Below the pieces are notes generated by a model that was not told the origin of the DNA, ran no database searches, and saw only the letters and a list, made by a program, of their open reading frames with translations. This document shows, in pieces, positions 16,161 through 23,425 of a DNA stretch of 63,065 bases (position 1 is the stretch's first letter; every line of letters begins with the position of its first letter). Made by a program: the position numbers and the translations under genes. This stretch comes from Tardibacter chloracetimidivorans (lineage in GTDB: Bacteria > Pseudomonadota > Alphaproteobacteria > Sphingomonadales > Sphingomonadaceae), in NCBI RefSeq assembly GCF_001890385.1, contig NZ_CP018224.1, positions 1-63,065 on the forward strand, written 5' to 3'.

Positions 16161-16916
16161 ATGAAGTCTCGAATTTTAGCCGCTAAAATTTCTTTGGCGA
16201 TCACTCTCGCGCTGGCGGCCCCGTCCGCCAATGCGCAAATCTCGGTTATCGACGTTGCGAACGTCCGCCAGACAACCGTTTCCGCGCTGCAAAACGTCGC
16301 CACGGTGGCGAAGCAAATCCAGCAGTATCAGACGCAGCTACAGCAATACCAAAATATGATTCAGAACACGGTCGGCGCGCCGGTCCAGCTCTGGCAGCAG
16401 GCTACGCAAACGATCGACAGCCTCCAAGGGCAGGTCAATCAAATCAGCTCGTTCGCTCGTCAAGCTGGCGACGTGAACACCTACATGAATCAATTCAAAA
16501 ATCCGTCTTACTATCAGACCAATGCTTGCACGTTCGGGAACTGCACGGCGGCGCAGCGCGCGGCGGCTCTGTCCGCTACTCGCGCCCGCACGACAAGCCA
16601 GATGGCCGCAAATGCCGACGCTATGAACGGCATCAACAGCGCCATGACAACGCTTGCGTCTGACGGCCAGCGCCTCGACCAGTTGCAGGCCAATGCCACG
16701 GGTGCGAGCGGGCAAATGCAAGCCCTGTCCTACGCCAATCAATTTGCGGCCCAACAAGCCAGTGAGTTGCAGAAAATTCGCGGCGTCCTGCTCGCGCAAA
16801 GCGCCGCGCTGACGGCTCAATCGCAATATCAGCTCGATCGCGATGCTGCGGCAACAGAGGCATCGGCCGCAATGCGGAAAACCAAACCGACGCCGATCGG
16901 AACCTATCAGAATTAA
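16161..16916 (+). CDS. trbJ: TrbJ, VirB5-like pilus-associated protein
   Basis: 251 aa. A signal peptide ends at ANAQ; mature helical rods rich in Gln (QQYQTQLQQYQNMIQNTVGA) and a Cys pair in NACTFGNCTAAQ are typical of TrbJ/VirB5. Codons 5-10 (I-L-A-A-K-I) lie in a 19-bp palindrome containing KorB operator copy 5. The C-terminus KTKPTPIGTYQN is shared with TrbK through a 41-bp direct repeat that also carries the ribosome-binding site of the next gene. Confidence 0.92.
   Translation: MKSRILAAKISLAITLALAAPSANAQISVIDVANVRQTTVSALQNVATVAKQIQQYQTQLQQYQNMIQNTVGAPVQLWQQATQTIDSLQGQVNQISSFARQAGDVNTYMNQFKNPSYYQTNACTFGNCTAAQRAAALSATRARTTSQMAANADAMNGINSAMTTLASDGQRLDQLQANATGASGQMQALSYANQFAAQQASELQKIRGVLLAQSAALTAQSQYQLDRDAAATEASAAMRKTKPTPIGTYQN
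16174..16188. promoter_or_regulatory. KorB-type operator OB (copy 5), inside trbJ
   Basis: TTTTAGCCGCTAAAA, extended by AA and TT to a 19-bp perfect palindrome with one central base. It lies in the signal-peptide codons of trbJ, 13 bp after the start codon. Confidence 0.88.
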
Positions 16917-16919
16917 GGA
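16879..16919 (+). repeat. 41-bp direct repeat, copy at the end of trbJ
   Basis: Identical to 17131..17171 at 39 of 41 positions. It covers the last 12 codons, the stop codon and the AGGA ribosome-binding site of the following gene. Confidence 0.9.
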
Positions 16920-16925
16920 AAGCCC

Positions 16926-17168
16926 ATGCCGAAATTGCGTCAACTTATCGCCGCGTCCTGCTGCACCGCTACACTTCTTCTCGCGGCCTGCGGCAAGTCC
17001 GAGTCCGAACCGAAAACGATGCTCTATTACTCTCAACACCTAGACGAAGCCCGCGAGAAGGTCGCCCGATGCAAATCCGGCGTCGAAACCGACGCGGAGT
17101 GCCAAGAAGCGGGCAGCGCACTAGCGCACGAAACCAAGCCGACGCCGATCGGAACCTATCAGAATTGA
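16926..17168 (+). CDS. trbK: TrbK, EexN-type entry-exclusion lipoprotein
   Basis: 80 aa. Signal peptide with lipobox LLAAC (Cys at about residue 23). The mature part has YSQHLDEAREKVARCKSGVE and a second Cys in DAECQEAG, the short two-Cys pattern of EexN/TrbK lipoproteins. These stop a second copy of the same plasmid from entering. It lies between trbJ and trbL as in RK2. The tail ETKPTPIGTYQN is a copy of the TrbJ tail. Confidence 0.85.
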   Translation: MPKLRQLIAASCCTATLLLAACGKSESEPKTMLYYSQHLDEAREKVARCKSGVETDAECQEAGSALAHETKPTPIGTYQN

Positions 17169-17171
17169 GGA
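17131..17171 (+). repeat. 41-bp direct repeat, copy at the end of trbK
   Basis: Second copy of the 16879..16919 repeat; it includes the trbK stop and the GAGGA ribosome-binding site of trbL. Confidence 0.9.
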
Positions 17172-17178
17172 TAGCACT

Positions 17179-18894
17179 ATGAAGGCTCTGGCTCGCCTAC
17201 ACCTGTCCGCCTTGGGGGTGGCGCTCACGCTCGCCGCGACTCCCGCCTATGCGCAATCGCAAGGTATGCTCGATAATGTTCTGAACAAATATAAGAGCAT
17301 GGCGGCGGCGTGGGCGAGCGTCTTCACAATGCACGCGACAATTCTATTCGGCACACTAGCGGCGGTCAGCCTCATTTGGACGTTCGGGGTAATGGCGTTG
17401 CGCCGCGCCGATCTTGGCGAATTTGCTTCGGAAGCAATTCGCTTCGCCATCTTCTGCGGCTTCTTCTGGTGGCTGCTCATCAACGGCCCGGCGATCGGCT
17501 TGGCGATCATTGAAGGGCTGCGCTCGTTGGGTGCGCAGGCATCCGGCCTGCCTAACAATCTCGCGCCATCGGGTATTGTGGACATTGGTTTCGACATTTT
17601 CCGCCAAGCTGTCGAAGCGTCCAGCGTCCTAACTCCGGTCGATTCCGCTCTTTCTATCTTGGTTTCGCTGGGCATCCTGATTGTTTTGGCTCTCGTCGGC
17701 GTGAATATGCTGCTGCTGTTGGCCTCCGGCTATGTCCTCGCCTATGCCGGGGTTATCTTTTTGGGCTTCGGCGGCGCGCGGTGGACCAGCGATATTGCGC
17801 TGAACTATTTCAAAACGGTGGTCGCGGTGGGCGCGTCCCTGATGACGATGGTTCTTATCGTCGGCGTCGGCAAAACCTTCCTTGACCAATATTATGCCGC
17901 AACGGGCGAGGGTTCGTCTCTCCAAGATTTAGGGACCATGCTTGTCTTCGCGGTCGTCCTTCTGGCGCTCGTAAACAAGGTTCCCGCGATGGTCGGGGGC
18001 GTTATAAGCGGCGGCTCGATCCACGCGGCGGGCGGTATCGGAGCCTTTGGGGCAGGGGCCGCGCTGGGTGCTGCCGGGATGGCCGCTGGGGCGGCGGCCA
18101 CGGGTGGGGCTATGATCGCTGCTGGCGCGATGAACGCTGCGGGTGGAGCCAGCGCGATCAAGGCCGCCTTCGCTGCCGCTGGTGGGAGCGGTGGTGAAGG
18201 CGGCCAAACCGGCATGGGAGGCGGGCAACCGCTTTCGTCGGCGGGCGACATGCCGGGAGGCGGCGATAACGGCGGCGGCGGTGGCGGTGGGGGCGGCGGC
18301 ACGCCCCTTAGCGTCGCTATGGGCGGCGATGGCGGTTCCCCCCCGGCCAATGACAACAGCGGCCTTCAAGGCGGCTCGGAAGCCGCCAGCGCGGGCGGCG
18401 GCACGGCTGCAAGCGCCGCTGCGGGTAGCGAGGCGGCCGATCGTGAAGACGGCAACGGCGGCGGCGCTGCCGGTGGCTCGCCTGCGGGGGAGGGGGAGGC
18501 CAGCTCCGCCAGCTCGCAAGGTGAAGGCGCGCCCGAAAGTGGCGACACTGGCGGCACGCAACGCACCGGCCTTAGCCGTGCGGCGAAAACCGCAAGCATC
18601 CTCGGCGGCGCTGCCGCTGGTATGGCGGTGGGCGCTTTGAAAGAGCGGGTGGGAAATACGGTGGGCGGCCGACTGGCGGCCAATATCCGCGCGTCGGCCG
18701 CCTCGGCATCGTCGGGAAGTGAAACGCTCGCTCCCGCGACCGGCGCGGGCAGTCCCGCCAGCTCGTCCGATTCATCGCCACCCCCCACGGCGCAATTCGC
18801 GGGCGATACCATTTCGGCCGCCCGTGATGCGGGCGACATGGAGACGCCAGAGGATGAAGTTGCGGCCTTCGTCCAGAGAAGGGGGGACAGCTAA
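17179..18894 (+). CDS. trbL: TrbL, VirB6-like polytopic inner-membrane protein
   Basis: 571 aa. Signal-like N-terminus ending at AYAQ, then about six membrane segments between residues 40 and 300 (for example TILFGTLAAVSLIWTFGVMA; AIFCGFFWWLLINGPAIGLA). The C-terminal 270 residues are low-complexity Gly/Ala/Ser with a run of about ten glycines near residue 370. This tail is common in TrbL and probably flexible and cytoplasmic. TrbL forms the inner-membrane substrate path of the pore. trbN starts 2 bp after the stop. Confidence 0.92.
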   Translation: MKALARLHLSALGVALTLAATPAYAQSQGMLDNVLNKYKSMAAAWASVFTMHATILFGTLAAVSLIWTFGVMALRRADLGEFASEAIRFAIFCGFFWWLLINGPAIGLAIIEGLRSLGAQASGLPNNLAPSGIVDIGFDIFRQAVEASSVLTPVDSALSILVSLGILIVLALVGVNMLLLLASGYVLAYAGVIFLGFGGARWTSDIALNYFKTVVAVGASLMTMVLIVGVGKTFLDQYYAATGEGSSLQDLGTMLVFAVVLLALVNKVPAMVGGVISGGSIHAAGGIGAFGAGAALGAAGMAAGAAATGGAMIAAGAMNAAGGASAIKAAFAAAGGSGGEGGQTGMGGGQPLSSAGDMPGGGDNGGGGGGGGGGTPLSVAMGGDGGSPPANDNSGLQGGSEAASAGGGTAASAAAGSEAADREDGNGGGAAGGSPAGEGEASSASSQGEGAPESGDTGGTQRTGLSRAAKTASILGGAAAGMAVGALKERVGNTVGGRLAANIRASAASASSGSETLAPATGAGSPASSSDSSPPPTAQFAGDTISAARDAGDMETPEDEVAAFVQRRGDS

Positions 18895-18896
18895 TC

Positions 18897-20009
18897 ATGG
18901 CCGCTGATCTGCCTCCGGTTGTCATAGAAGAACGGGTGCAATGCTCGATCGCGGCGGCGCTGCGCTATAACATTCCGGCGAACGTCATGCTGGCGGTCGC
19001 GGAACAAGAGAACGGTCGGCCCGGCGCGCGCGTCCAGAACACCAATAACACCGCCGATCTTGGCTCGATGCAGCTCAATTCCAGCTATATTCAATCGCTG
19101 GCACGCTACGGCATCCGGCCCGAATATGTGCTTGCGGCGGGGTGCTATCCCTACAACCTCGCTGCATGGCGTATCAGAAACCATATCCGGGATGACAAGG
19201 GCGACCTGTGGACGCGGGTTGCCAATTATCATTCCCGAACGCCGGTCCATAATGCCCGCTATCGGGCGCTGATTATGGCGAAAGGTGCGCGCTGGGAGGC
19301 GTGGCTTTCCTCGCGCTATAATACCTACAGCGTGAACGGCATCCCGGTAAGCGGCGGCGCTCCTGCTGCGCGATCGGCCTCGATCCCGCTCACGATCACG
19401 GCGGCCGACGCGACGGGCGGGGGCCAGCTCGCGGCGCAACCGGCGATCGTCCAGCCCCAAGGCAGCGCCGACGCCTCGGCGGGCTATGTCGCCTCGATCT
19501 TGGCCGCTGCGTTCAATGCTCGCATAACCGATACGTGGCGGGCGCTGGAAGCCAATTACGGGGCCGCCAACAGCTTTCACAAATATGGGCAGGCGGTGGA
19601 TTTCGTGCCGCGTGCCGGGCTGCACACGATCACGCGCGAGCAAATCCGCGCCGTGATGGCGCAACATGGTATTCGCGTGGCGGAGCTGCTGGGGCCGGGG
19701 GACCGGGGCCATGCCGATCATTGGCATCTGGCTTTCTATACCGGCGATCAGACTCGGCCGCTCGATCGCGCTCAAATTGTCGTCGCCAGAGCGGAACGCG
19801 GGGTAGGGGGCCTAACCTCGGCGGCCGTGCAGCCGATGGCCAGCTATGAGGCTGCGCCAGCTCCACAAGCCCGCGTCATGGCGGCTCGGCCGAACGCCGC
19901 GCCTATTTCCGTTGCGGTGAATTTCCGGCGCGACATGCTGCATCCTTCGCCTACCGATCCCACGGCGGACCCGCGATTTATTCCGCGCACAATCACCGCC
20001 AGCAATTGA
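18897..20009 (+). CDS. trbN: TrbN-position lytic transglycosylase fused to an M15-type peptidase domain
   Basis: 370 aa. Residues about 1-155 are a VirB1/TrbN-like lysozyme fold: catalytic Glu in AVAEQENGRPGA, then LGSMQLNSSYI and NYHSRTPVHNARYR. After a linker, residues about 195-285 carry SFHKYGQAVDF and GHADHWHLAFY, the His/Asp/His zinc ligands of M15 (VanY-like) peptidases. The protein would cut both glycan strands and peptide bridges. RK2 TrbN (about 234 aa) has only the first domain. No signal peptide is visible at the given start. It is the last trb gene; trbM, trbO and trbP are absent. Confidence 0.85.
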   Translation: MAADLPPVVIEERVQCSIAAALRYNIPANVMLAVAEQENGRPGARVQNTNNTADLGSMQLNSSYIQSLARYGIRPEYVLAAGCYPYNLAAWRIRNHIRDDKGDLWTRVANYHSRTPVHNARYRALIMAKGARWEAWLSSRYNTYSVNGIPVSGGAPAARSASIPLTITAADATGGGQLAAQPAIVQPQGSADASAGYVASILAAAFNARITDTWRALEANYGAANSFHKYGQAVDFVPRAGLHTITREQIRAVMAQHGIRVAELLGPGDRGHADHWHLAFYTGDQTRPLDRAQIVVARAERGVGGLTSAAVQPMASYEAAPAPQARVMAARPNAAPISVAVNFRRDMLHPSPTDPTADPRFIPRTITASN

Positions 20010-20029
20010 AGCGACGGCGCGCTAGGCGC

Positions 20030-20329
20030 TCAATTCGGCAAGCCGGTGTGGGCGCTGATCCCCATCCCGGCCAGCTCCTCAATGAGCCAGTCTCGAAAGT
20101 CCGAAATGGATTTCGCGCCTTCGGCCCTCAAGGCGGCAACGTCTTCCTCTTTGAAACTCCAATCGTCCTTGCCGATGTGGCGCAAGGCGCGCCAAACGCA
20201 ATGCTTCTGATAGCTGTAGATCGCGCAACGGAGATACCCGCGAACGATCTTTTCCATAGCCGCATCGTCATTGCGGTGGCGATCTAGCAATGCGTCAAGG
20301 TCGGCTACGGACGGATTGGGATCAAGCAT
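20030..20329 (-). CDS. Hypothetical protein, 99 aa
   Basis: Not recognised. Start chosen at ATG 20329 (MLDPNPSVADLDALLDRHRN) because the upstream part of the open frame overlaps the next gene. Helical, moderately acidic, with a Cys in RGYLRCAIYSYQKHC. It overlaps the preceding gene (20322..20564) by 8 bp and is the last of four genes transcribed toward trbN. Confidence 0.6.
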   Translation of the reverse strand: MLDPNPSVADLDALLDRHRNDDAAMEKIVRGYLRCAIYSYQKHCVWRALRHIGKDDWSFKEEDVAALRAEGAKSISDFRDWLIEELAGMGISAHTGLPN

Positions 20330-20564
20330 GGTCGGCCTCGATCTGTAGGGCGAGCTGGGCGAGGCGATCGGGAGCAAGCAAGTCGTCGGCCGCAAGGTCG
20401 ATAGCGAAGGGTTCGCCGGGTTCGGGCGGCCGTCGATCGGCGGCGAAAGCGGCAAGATAGGGTTGCGCCGCGTCGGTTTCGATCCAGCGCCAGAAGGCAG
20501 GCCCTTGGCCGAATAGCCCGGCCTCGAACATATCGAGCCGGGCTTGCGCGAAATCATCGCACAT
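20322..20564 (-). CDS. Hypothetical protein, 80 aa
   Basis: Not recognised. MCDDFAQARLDMFEAGLFGQ, then GPAFWRWIETDAAQPYLAAF; acidic and Trp-rich. Starts one base after the antitoxin stop, so it belongs to the same transcript as the HigBA-like pair and the 99-aa gene. A role in the toxin-antitoxin unit is possible but unsupported. Confidence 0.6.
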   Translation of the reverse strand: MCDDFAQARLDMFEAGLFGQGPAFWRWIETDAAQPYLAAFAADRRPPEPGEPFAIDLAADDLLAPDRLAQLALQIEADHA

Positions 20565-20890
20565 TAGGCGAAGTGGATCACGGCCGATTCAGTGGTCCGC
20601 CCCTGCGGGCGCACGACAATATCGACCTTGCAGCCAAGCCGGGTGAGCATGGCTAGAAGCCGCTCAACCGAGACGCTGCGGAACTGGCCTCGCAGGATGC
20701 GCGACAATTCCGGTTGGGTAGATCCCGTAACCTTGGCGGCGGCGATCTGCGTCAACTTCCGCTCCTGCATGGCCTCGGCCACACGGGTAACGAGCTGGGC
20801 TTTCAAAAGGTGGGTGTCGGGGTCGGCAAAGCCTAGATCGGCAAAGACATTGCCGCTGCCTTCCTCAATGATTTCGTCCTGTGCGCTCAT
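20564..20890 (-). CDS. HigA-like XRE antitoxin
   Basis: 108 aa. A helix-turn-helix with LTQIAAAKVTGSTQPELSRI and LRGQFRSVSVERLLAMLTRL is the pattern of HigA/XRE antitoxins that follow a HigB toxin. The C-terminal region KVDIVVRP fits this family. It overlaps the toxin gene by 4 bp (ATGA), in the toxin-first order typical of higBA. Probably neutralises the toxin and represses the common promoter. Confidence 0.82.
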   Translation of the reverse strand: MSAQDEIIEEGSGNVFADLGFADPDTHLLKAQLVTRVAEAMQERKLTQIAAAKVTGSTQPELSRILRGQFRSVSVERLLAMLTRLGCKVDIVVRPQGRTTESAVIHFA

Positions 20891-21261
20891 GCTGTGCCTC
20901 GCGGGGTCTGGTGTTGCCGGTGATGCTCCTCGGCGGATTTCAGCCGCGTTCGGATCAAATCCATATCGGCCTGCGGCGTGGCCTTGCCCTGCTTGGATTT
21001 CTTCTGGAAGGCGTGCAGGACATAGACCGCCTCCGCGAATTTGACCGTATAGACCGTGCGGAACGTATCGCCTTGGTGGTCGTCTATGATCTCGACCACG
21101 CCAGCGCCGCCAAAGCCCTTCAACGGCTTAGTGCTGGCGTGCTGCCCGCCTTGCTGCGCAAGGTGCAGGGCATAGCCCATTACGTCCTGCACATCGTCCG
21201 GGAACTCCCGAAAATCGCGCTTTGACGATGCCACCCATCGAACCGGCCGTTCCGTATCCAT
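20887..21261 (-). CDS. HigB/RelE-superfamily toxin (Gp49-like)
   Basis: 124 aa from MDTERPVRWVAS (21261); an ATG six codons upstream is also open. Features include SSKRDFREFPDDVQDVMGYA, HASTKPLKGFGGAGVVEIID and TVYTVKFAEAVYVLHAFQKK, the phage-derived Gp49-like HigB fold, an mRNA interferase. The promoter side contains two AT-rich near-palindromes (around TATGCACAAATATACATA at 21269 and TATGCGCGTATGTGCATA at 21305) that may be antitoxin sites. Confidence 0.82.
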   Translation of the reverse strand: MDTERPVRWVASSKRDFREFPDDVQDVMGYALHLAQQGGQHASTKPLKGFGGAGVVEIIDDHQGDTFRTVYTVKFAEAVYVLHAFQKKSKQGKATPQADMDLIRTRLKSAEEHHRQHQTPRGTA

Positions 21262-21682
21262 CGCGGCTATTATGCACAAATATACATAGCCCGCAAGCGG
21301 AAATTATGCGCGTATGTGCATATTGCCAGCTCGCTATGCCGATTGAGGCGACCGCGATCGGGGCGGCTCAATCGAGCGCCCTGCGCGACGAATGTATCAA
21401 CGCCGGGGATGCAGGGCCGTAATTTTATGCTAGAGGCCCGGCGCGGCCCACGCCCCCCAATTTGTGCGGCCGTCCACTTCCGACGATGGCCCGCAAGGAC
21501 TAGCCATCGTCGGAAGACCAACAAACAATCTAGCCGATGCCACGCGCCGCCCCTGTCCGGGCAGGCGAGGGCTGCTTGCCGTTGTAATAAAATTACTGCT
21601 CAATCTGGCCCTAGTTGCGCGTGCAATTTCCCTATTGTTGAGTCATCGTCCTCCCTACAGCGACCGAAAGGAGGACTAGGCT
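21262..21682. other. Divergent control region between the toxin-antitoxin unit and the interrupted small gene
   Basis: About 420 bp without a supported gene. It holds AT-rich near-palindromes next to higB, the 14-bp inverted repeat at 21477..21516, the palindrome GTAATAAAATTAC near 21584, and AAAGGAGGA just before the ATG at 21683. Confidence 0.5.
21477..21516. repeat. Perfect 14-bp inverted repeat
   Basis: CTTCCGACGATGGC (21477..21490) and GCCATCGTCGGAAG (21503..21516) with a 12-base loop. No T-run on either side, so an operator or an RNA hairpin is more likely than a terminator. Confidence 0.7.
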
Positions 21683-21693
21683 ATGGTTGATTC

Positions 21694-22843
21694 CGTGCCT
21701 ATCCGCTTGACGCATACACCCACTACATCTAGTGGCTGCCTTGTGGCGCGCGCCTGACTTTTCCTGCGGCTTGGTGCCACCCAAAGCGGTTGTAAAGGGT
21801 GGGGATTGTGGACGTTCTTGACCGCGACAAGCTGCCGTTCCCGAAATCCCTCCCCGAGTTCCAGCGGCTTTTCCCGGATGATGGCGCTTGCGCGTCCTGG
21901 CTTGAAAAAGCTCGCTGGCCTGATGGATTTGCGTGCCCACGCTGTGGCGTCGTCGGCGATCCGTTTCGTTTCACCACTCGGCCTGTCATCCTGATGTGCC
22001 GCTCGTGTCGCCGTCAGACCGGCCTGATGGTCGGCACGGCCATGGAACGAAGCCACATCCCGCTCAGCGTGTGGTTCTGGGCCGCTTACCTGGTTGCGAG
22101 TCAGACGACCGGCATATCTGCCGTCCAGTTGCAGCGCCAGCTTGGCCTGACCCGGTACGAGACGGCCTTTGGCCTGCTCCATAAACTGCGCGCCGCGATG
22201 GTGCGCCCCGATCAGGATCGGATCGGCGGGCAGAGCGGTCAGCATGTCGAGGTCGATGAGACCTGGATCGGCGGGCGAACGCGCGGCGAAGGCCGGGGAA
22301 CCCACCACAAAACGCTGGTGGTCGCCGCCGTCGAAGTTCGTCACCGGGAGCCTGGCACTGGCCAGGACCGCCGCCGGAACGGACGCTATGCCGGAAGGGT
22401 TCGATTGGCCATCGGTGCAGACCGCAGTGCCGGTGCCCTTGGTGGCTTTGTACAGAGCGCGGTCGAGCCGGGAACGCTGGTCATCACCGATGATTGGAGC
22501 GGCTATAGCGGGTTGCAGGGCGGCGGTTACGACCATCACGCCATCGCCCAGTGTGGCGACCCGGAGGTGTCCGAAGAGTTCCTGCCCATCGTCCATCTGG
22601 TGTTCTCAAACCTCAAAGCGTGGCTCAACGGCATCCACCACGGCGTCAGCACCAAGCATCTGCAAGCCTACCTCAACGAGTTCACTTTCCGCTTCAATCG
22701 CCGCTTCTACCCGTTCAACGCCTTCCGATCCCTCCTCGGGATCGCCAGTGATATCGAGGCGCCGACCTTTGCCGAACTCTACTCAGGCCAATGGACCCAC
22801 CATACCATATCTAGTGGGTGTATGCCTTAAGCGGATAGGCACG
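21694..22843 (+). mobile_element. IS1595-family insertion sequence, 1,150 bp, with 8-bp target duplication
   Basis: Left end CGTGCCTATCCGCTTGACGC and right end (reverse complement) CGTGCCTATCCGCTTAAGGC continue as matching inverted repeats through ATACACCCACTA. The flanking GTTGATTC at 21686..21693 and 22844..22851 is an exact 8-bp duplication, the length expected for IS1595. Complete and probably recent. Confidence 0.92.
21799..22830 (+). CDS. IS1595-family transposase
   Basis: 343 aa from GTG 21799 (GTG 21808 is an alternative). N-terminal zinc ribbon CPRCG ... CRSCRRQTG, then the DDE domain: EVDETWIGGRTRG (first Asp), LVITDDWSGYSGL (second Asp), and an Asn/Glu region VFSNLKAWLNGIHHGVSTKH, followed by YLNEFTFRFNRRFYPFNAF, typical of the ISXO2-like transposases. 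It fills almost the whole element. Confidence 0.92.
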   Translation: MGIVDVLDRDKLPFPKSLPEFQRLFPDDGACASWLEKARWPDGFACPRCGVVGDPFRFTTRPVILMCRSCRRQTGLMVGTAMERSHIPLSVWFWAAYLVASQTTGISAVQLQRQLGLTRYETAFGLLHKLRAAMVRPDQDRIGGQSGQHVEVDETWIGGRTRGEGRGTHHKTLVVAAVEVRHREPGTGQDRRRNGRYAGRVRLAIGADRSAGALGGFVQSAVEPGTLVITDDWSGYSGLQGGGYDHHAIAQCGDPEVSEEFLPIVHLVFSNLKAWLNGIHHGVSTKHLQAYLNEFTFRFNRRFYPFNAFRSLLGIASDIEAPTFAELYSGQWTHHTISSGCMP

Positions 22844-23186
22844 GTTGATTCTTCCAATATCTATCGAGAGCAACAGAAAGCGGTTGCCCTAGAGTTCATG
22901 GAAAAAGCTCTTGCGATACTCGTTGAGGTCGATGATTCAGCCGCAGATTGTTATCTGCAACAATCAATAGATACGTGCATGGCGTCACCGCGCATGACAT
23001 TTCCCGAAGATGAATTTTGGGATTGTGTTGATGAATTGCCACATTTGACCGATCGCGTCTTGTTCCTGCATCGGCAGAACGGGGTCGGTACATAGAACGG
23101 ACCCAGATATACGCTCTCATGACTGCCGTCCGAGACGCTGGCCGAGTTTACTCCTTCGCTGGCCGCTAGACCAGCGGTCGCATTGA

Positions 23187-23378
23187 CCTTGGCGGGTGTG
23201 CCGCGGGCGCCTGATCGACGACGATTGATCACGCTCTCATCCGCGGGTTGGTTACCGCACTACCCGTATCCGTCGCTGGGCCTATCCTCCGTCTAAGTTC
23301 GGGCGTCGGACGAACCTGCCCCACCGTACACCGTGGATTGCCCATCACAGTCGGGTGCCCGCGGCACGCCGGCCAAGG
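23187..23378. repeat. Imperfect 28-bp inverted repeat next to the IS110 remnant
   Basis: Arms 23187..23214 and 23351..23378 match at 24 of 28 bases and enclose 136 bp. The stretch 23096..23425 has no supported gene. The repeats may be ends of the IS110 element or of a small non-autonomous element. Confidence 0.6.
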
Positions 23379-23425
23379 CTATGCAGGTGGTGTGCTGGCG
23401 CCTCCTCTCACTGCTGTTTGGAAGA

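Larger units (their letters stand above)
21683..23095 (+). pseudogene. Small unknown gene split by the IS1595-family element
   Basis: ATG at 21683 behind AAAGGAGGA, then GTTGATTC, then the IS. With the IS and one GTTGATTC copy removed the frame is M-V-D-S-S-N-I-Y-R-E-Q-Q-K and runs to the TAG at 23093..23095, about 84 codons. The protein is acidic and helical (ALEFMEKALAILVEVDDSAA; MTFPEDEFWDCVDELP) with no family I recognise. The IS cuts after codon 4, so the gene is inactive unless it has a new start inside the IS. Confidence 0.75.
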
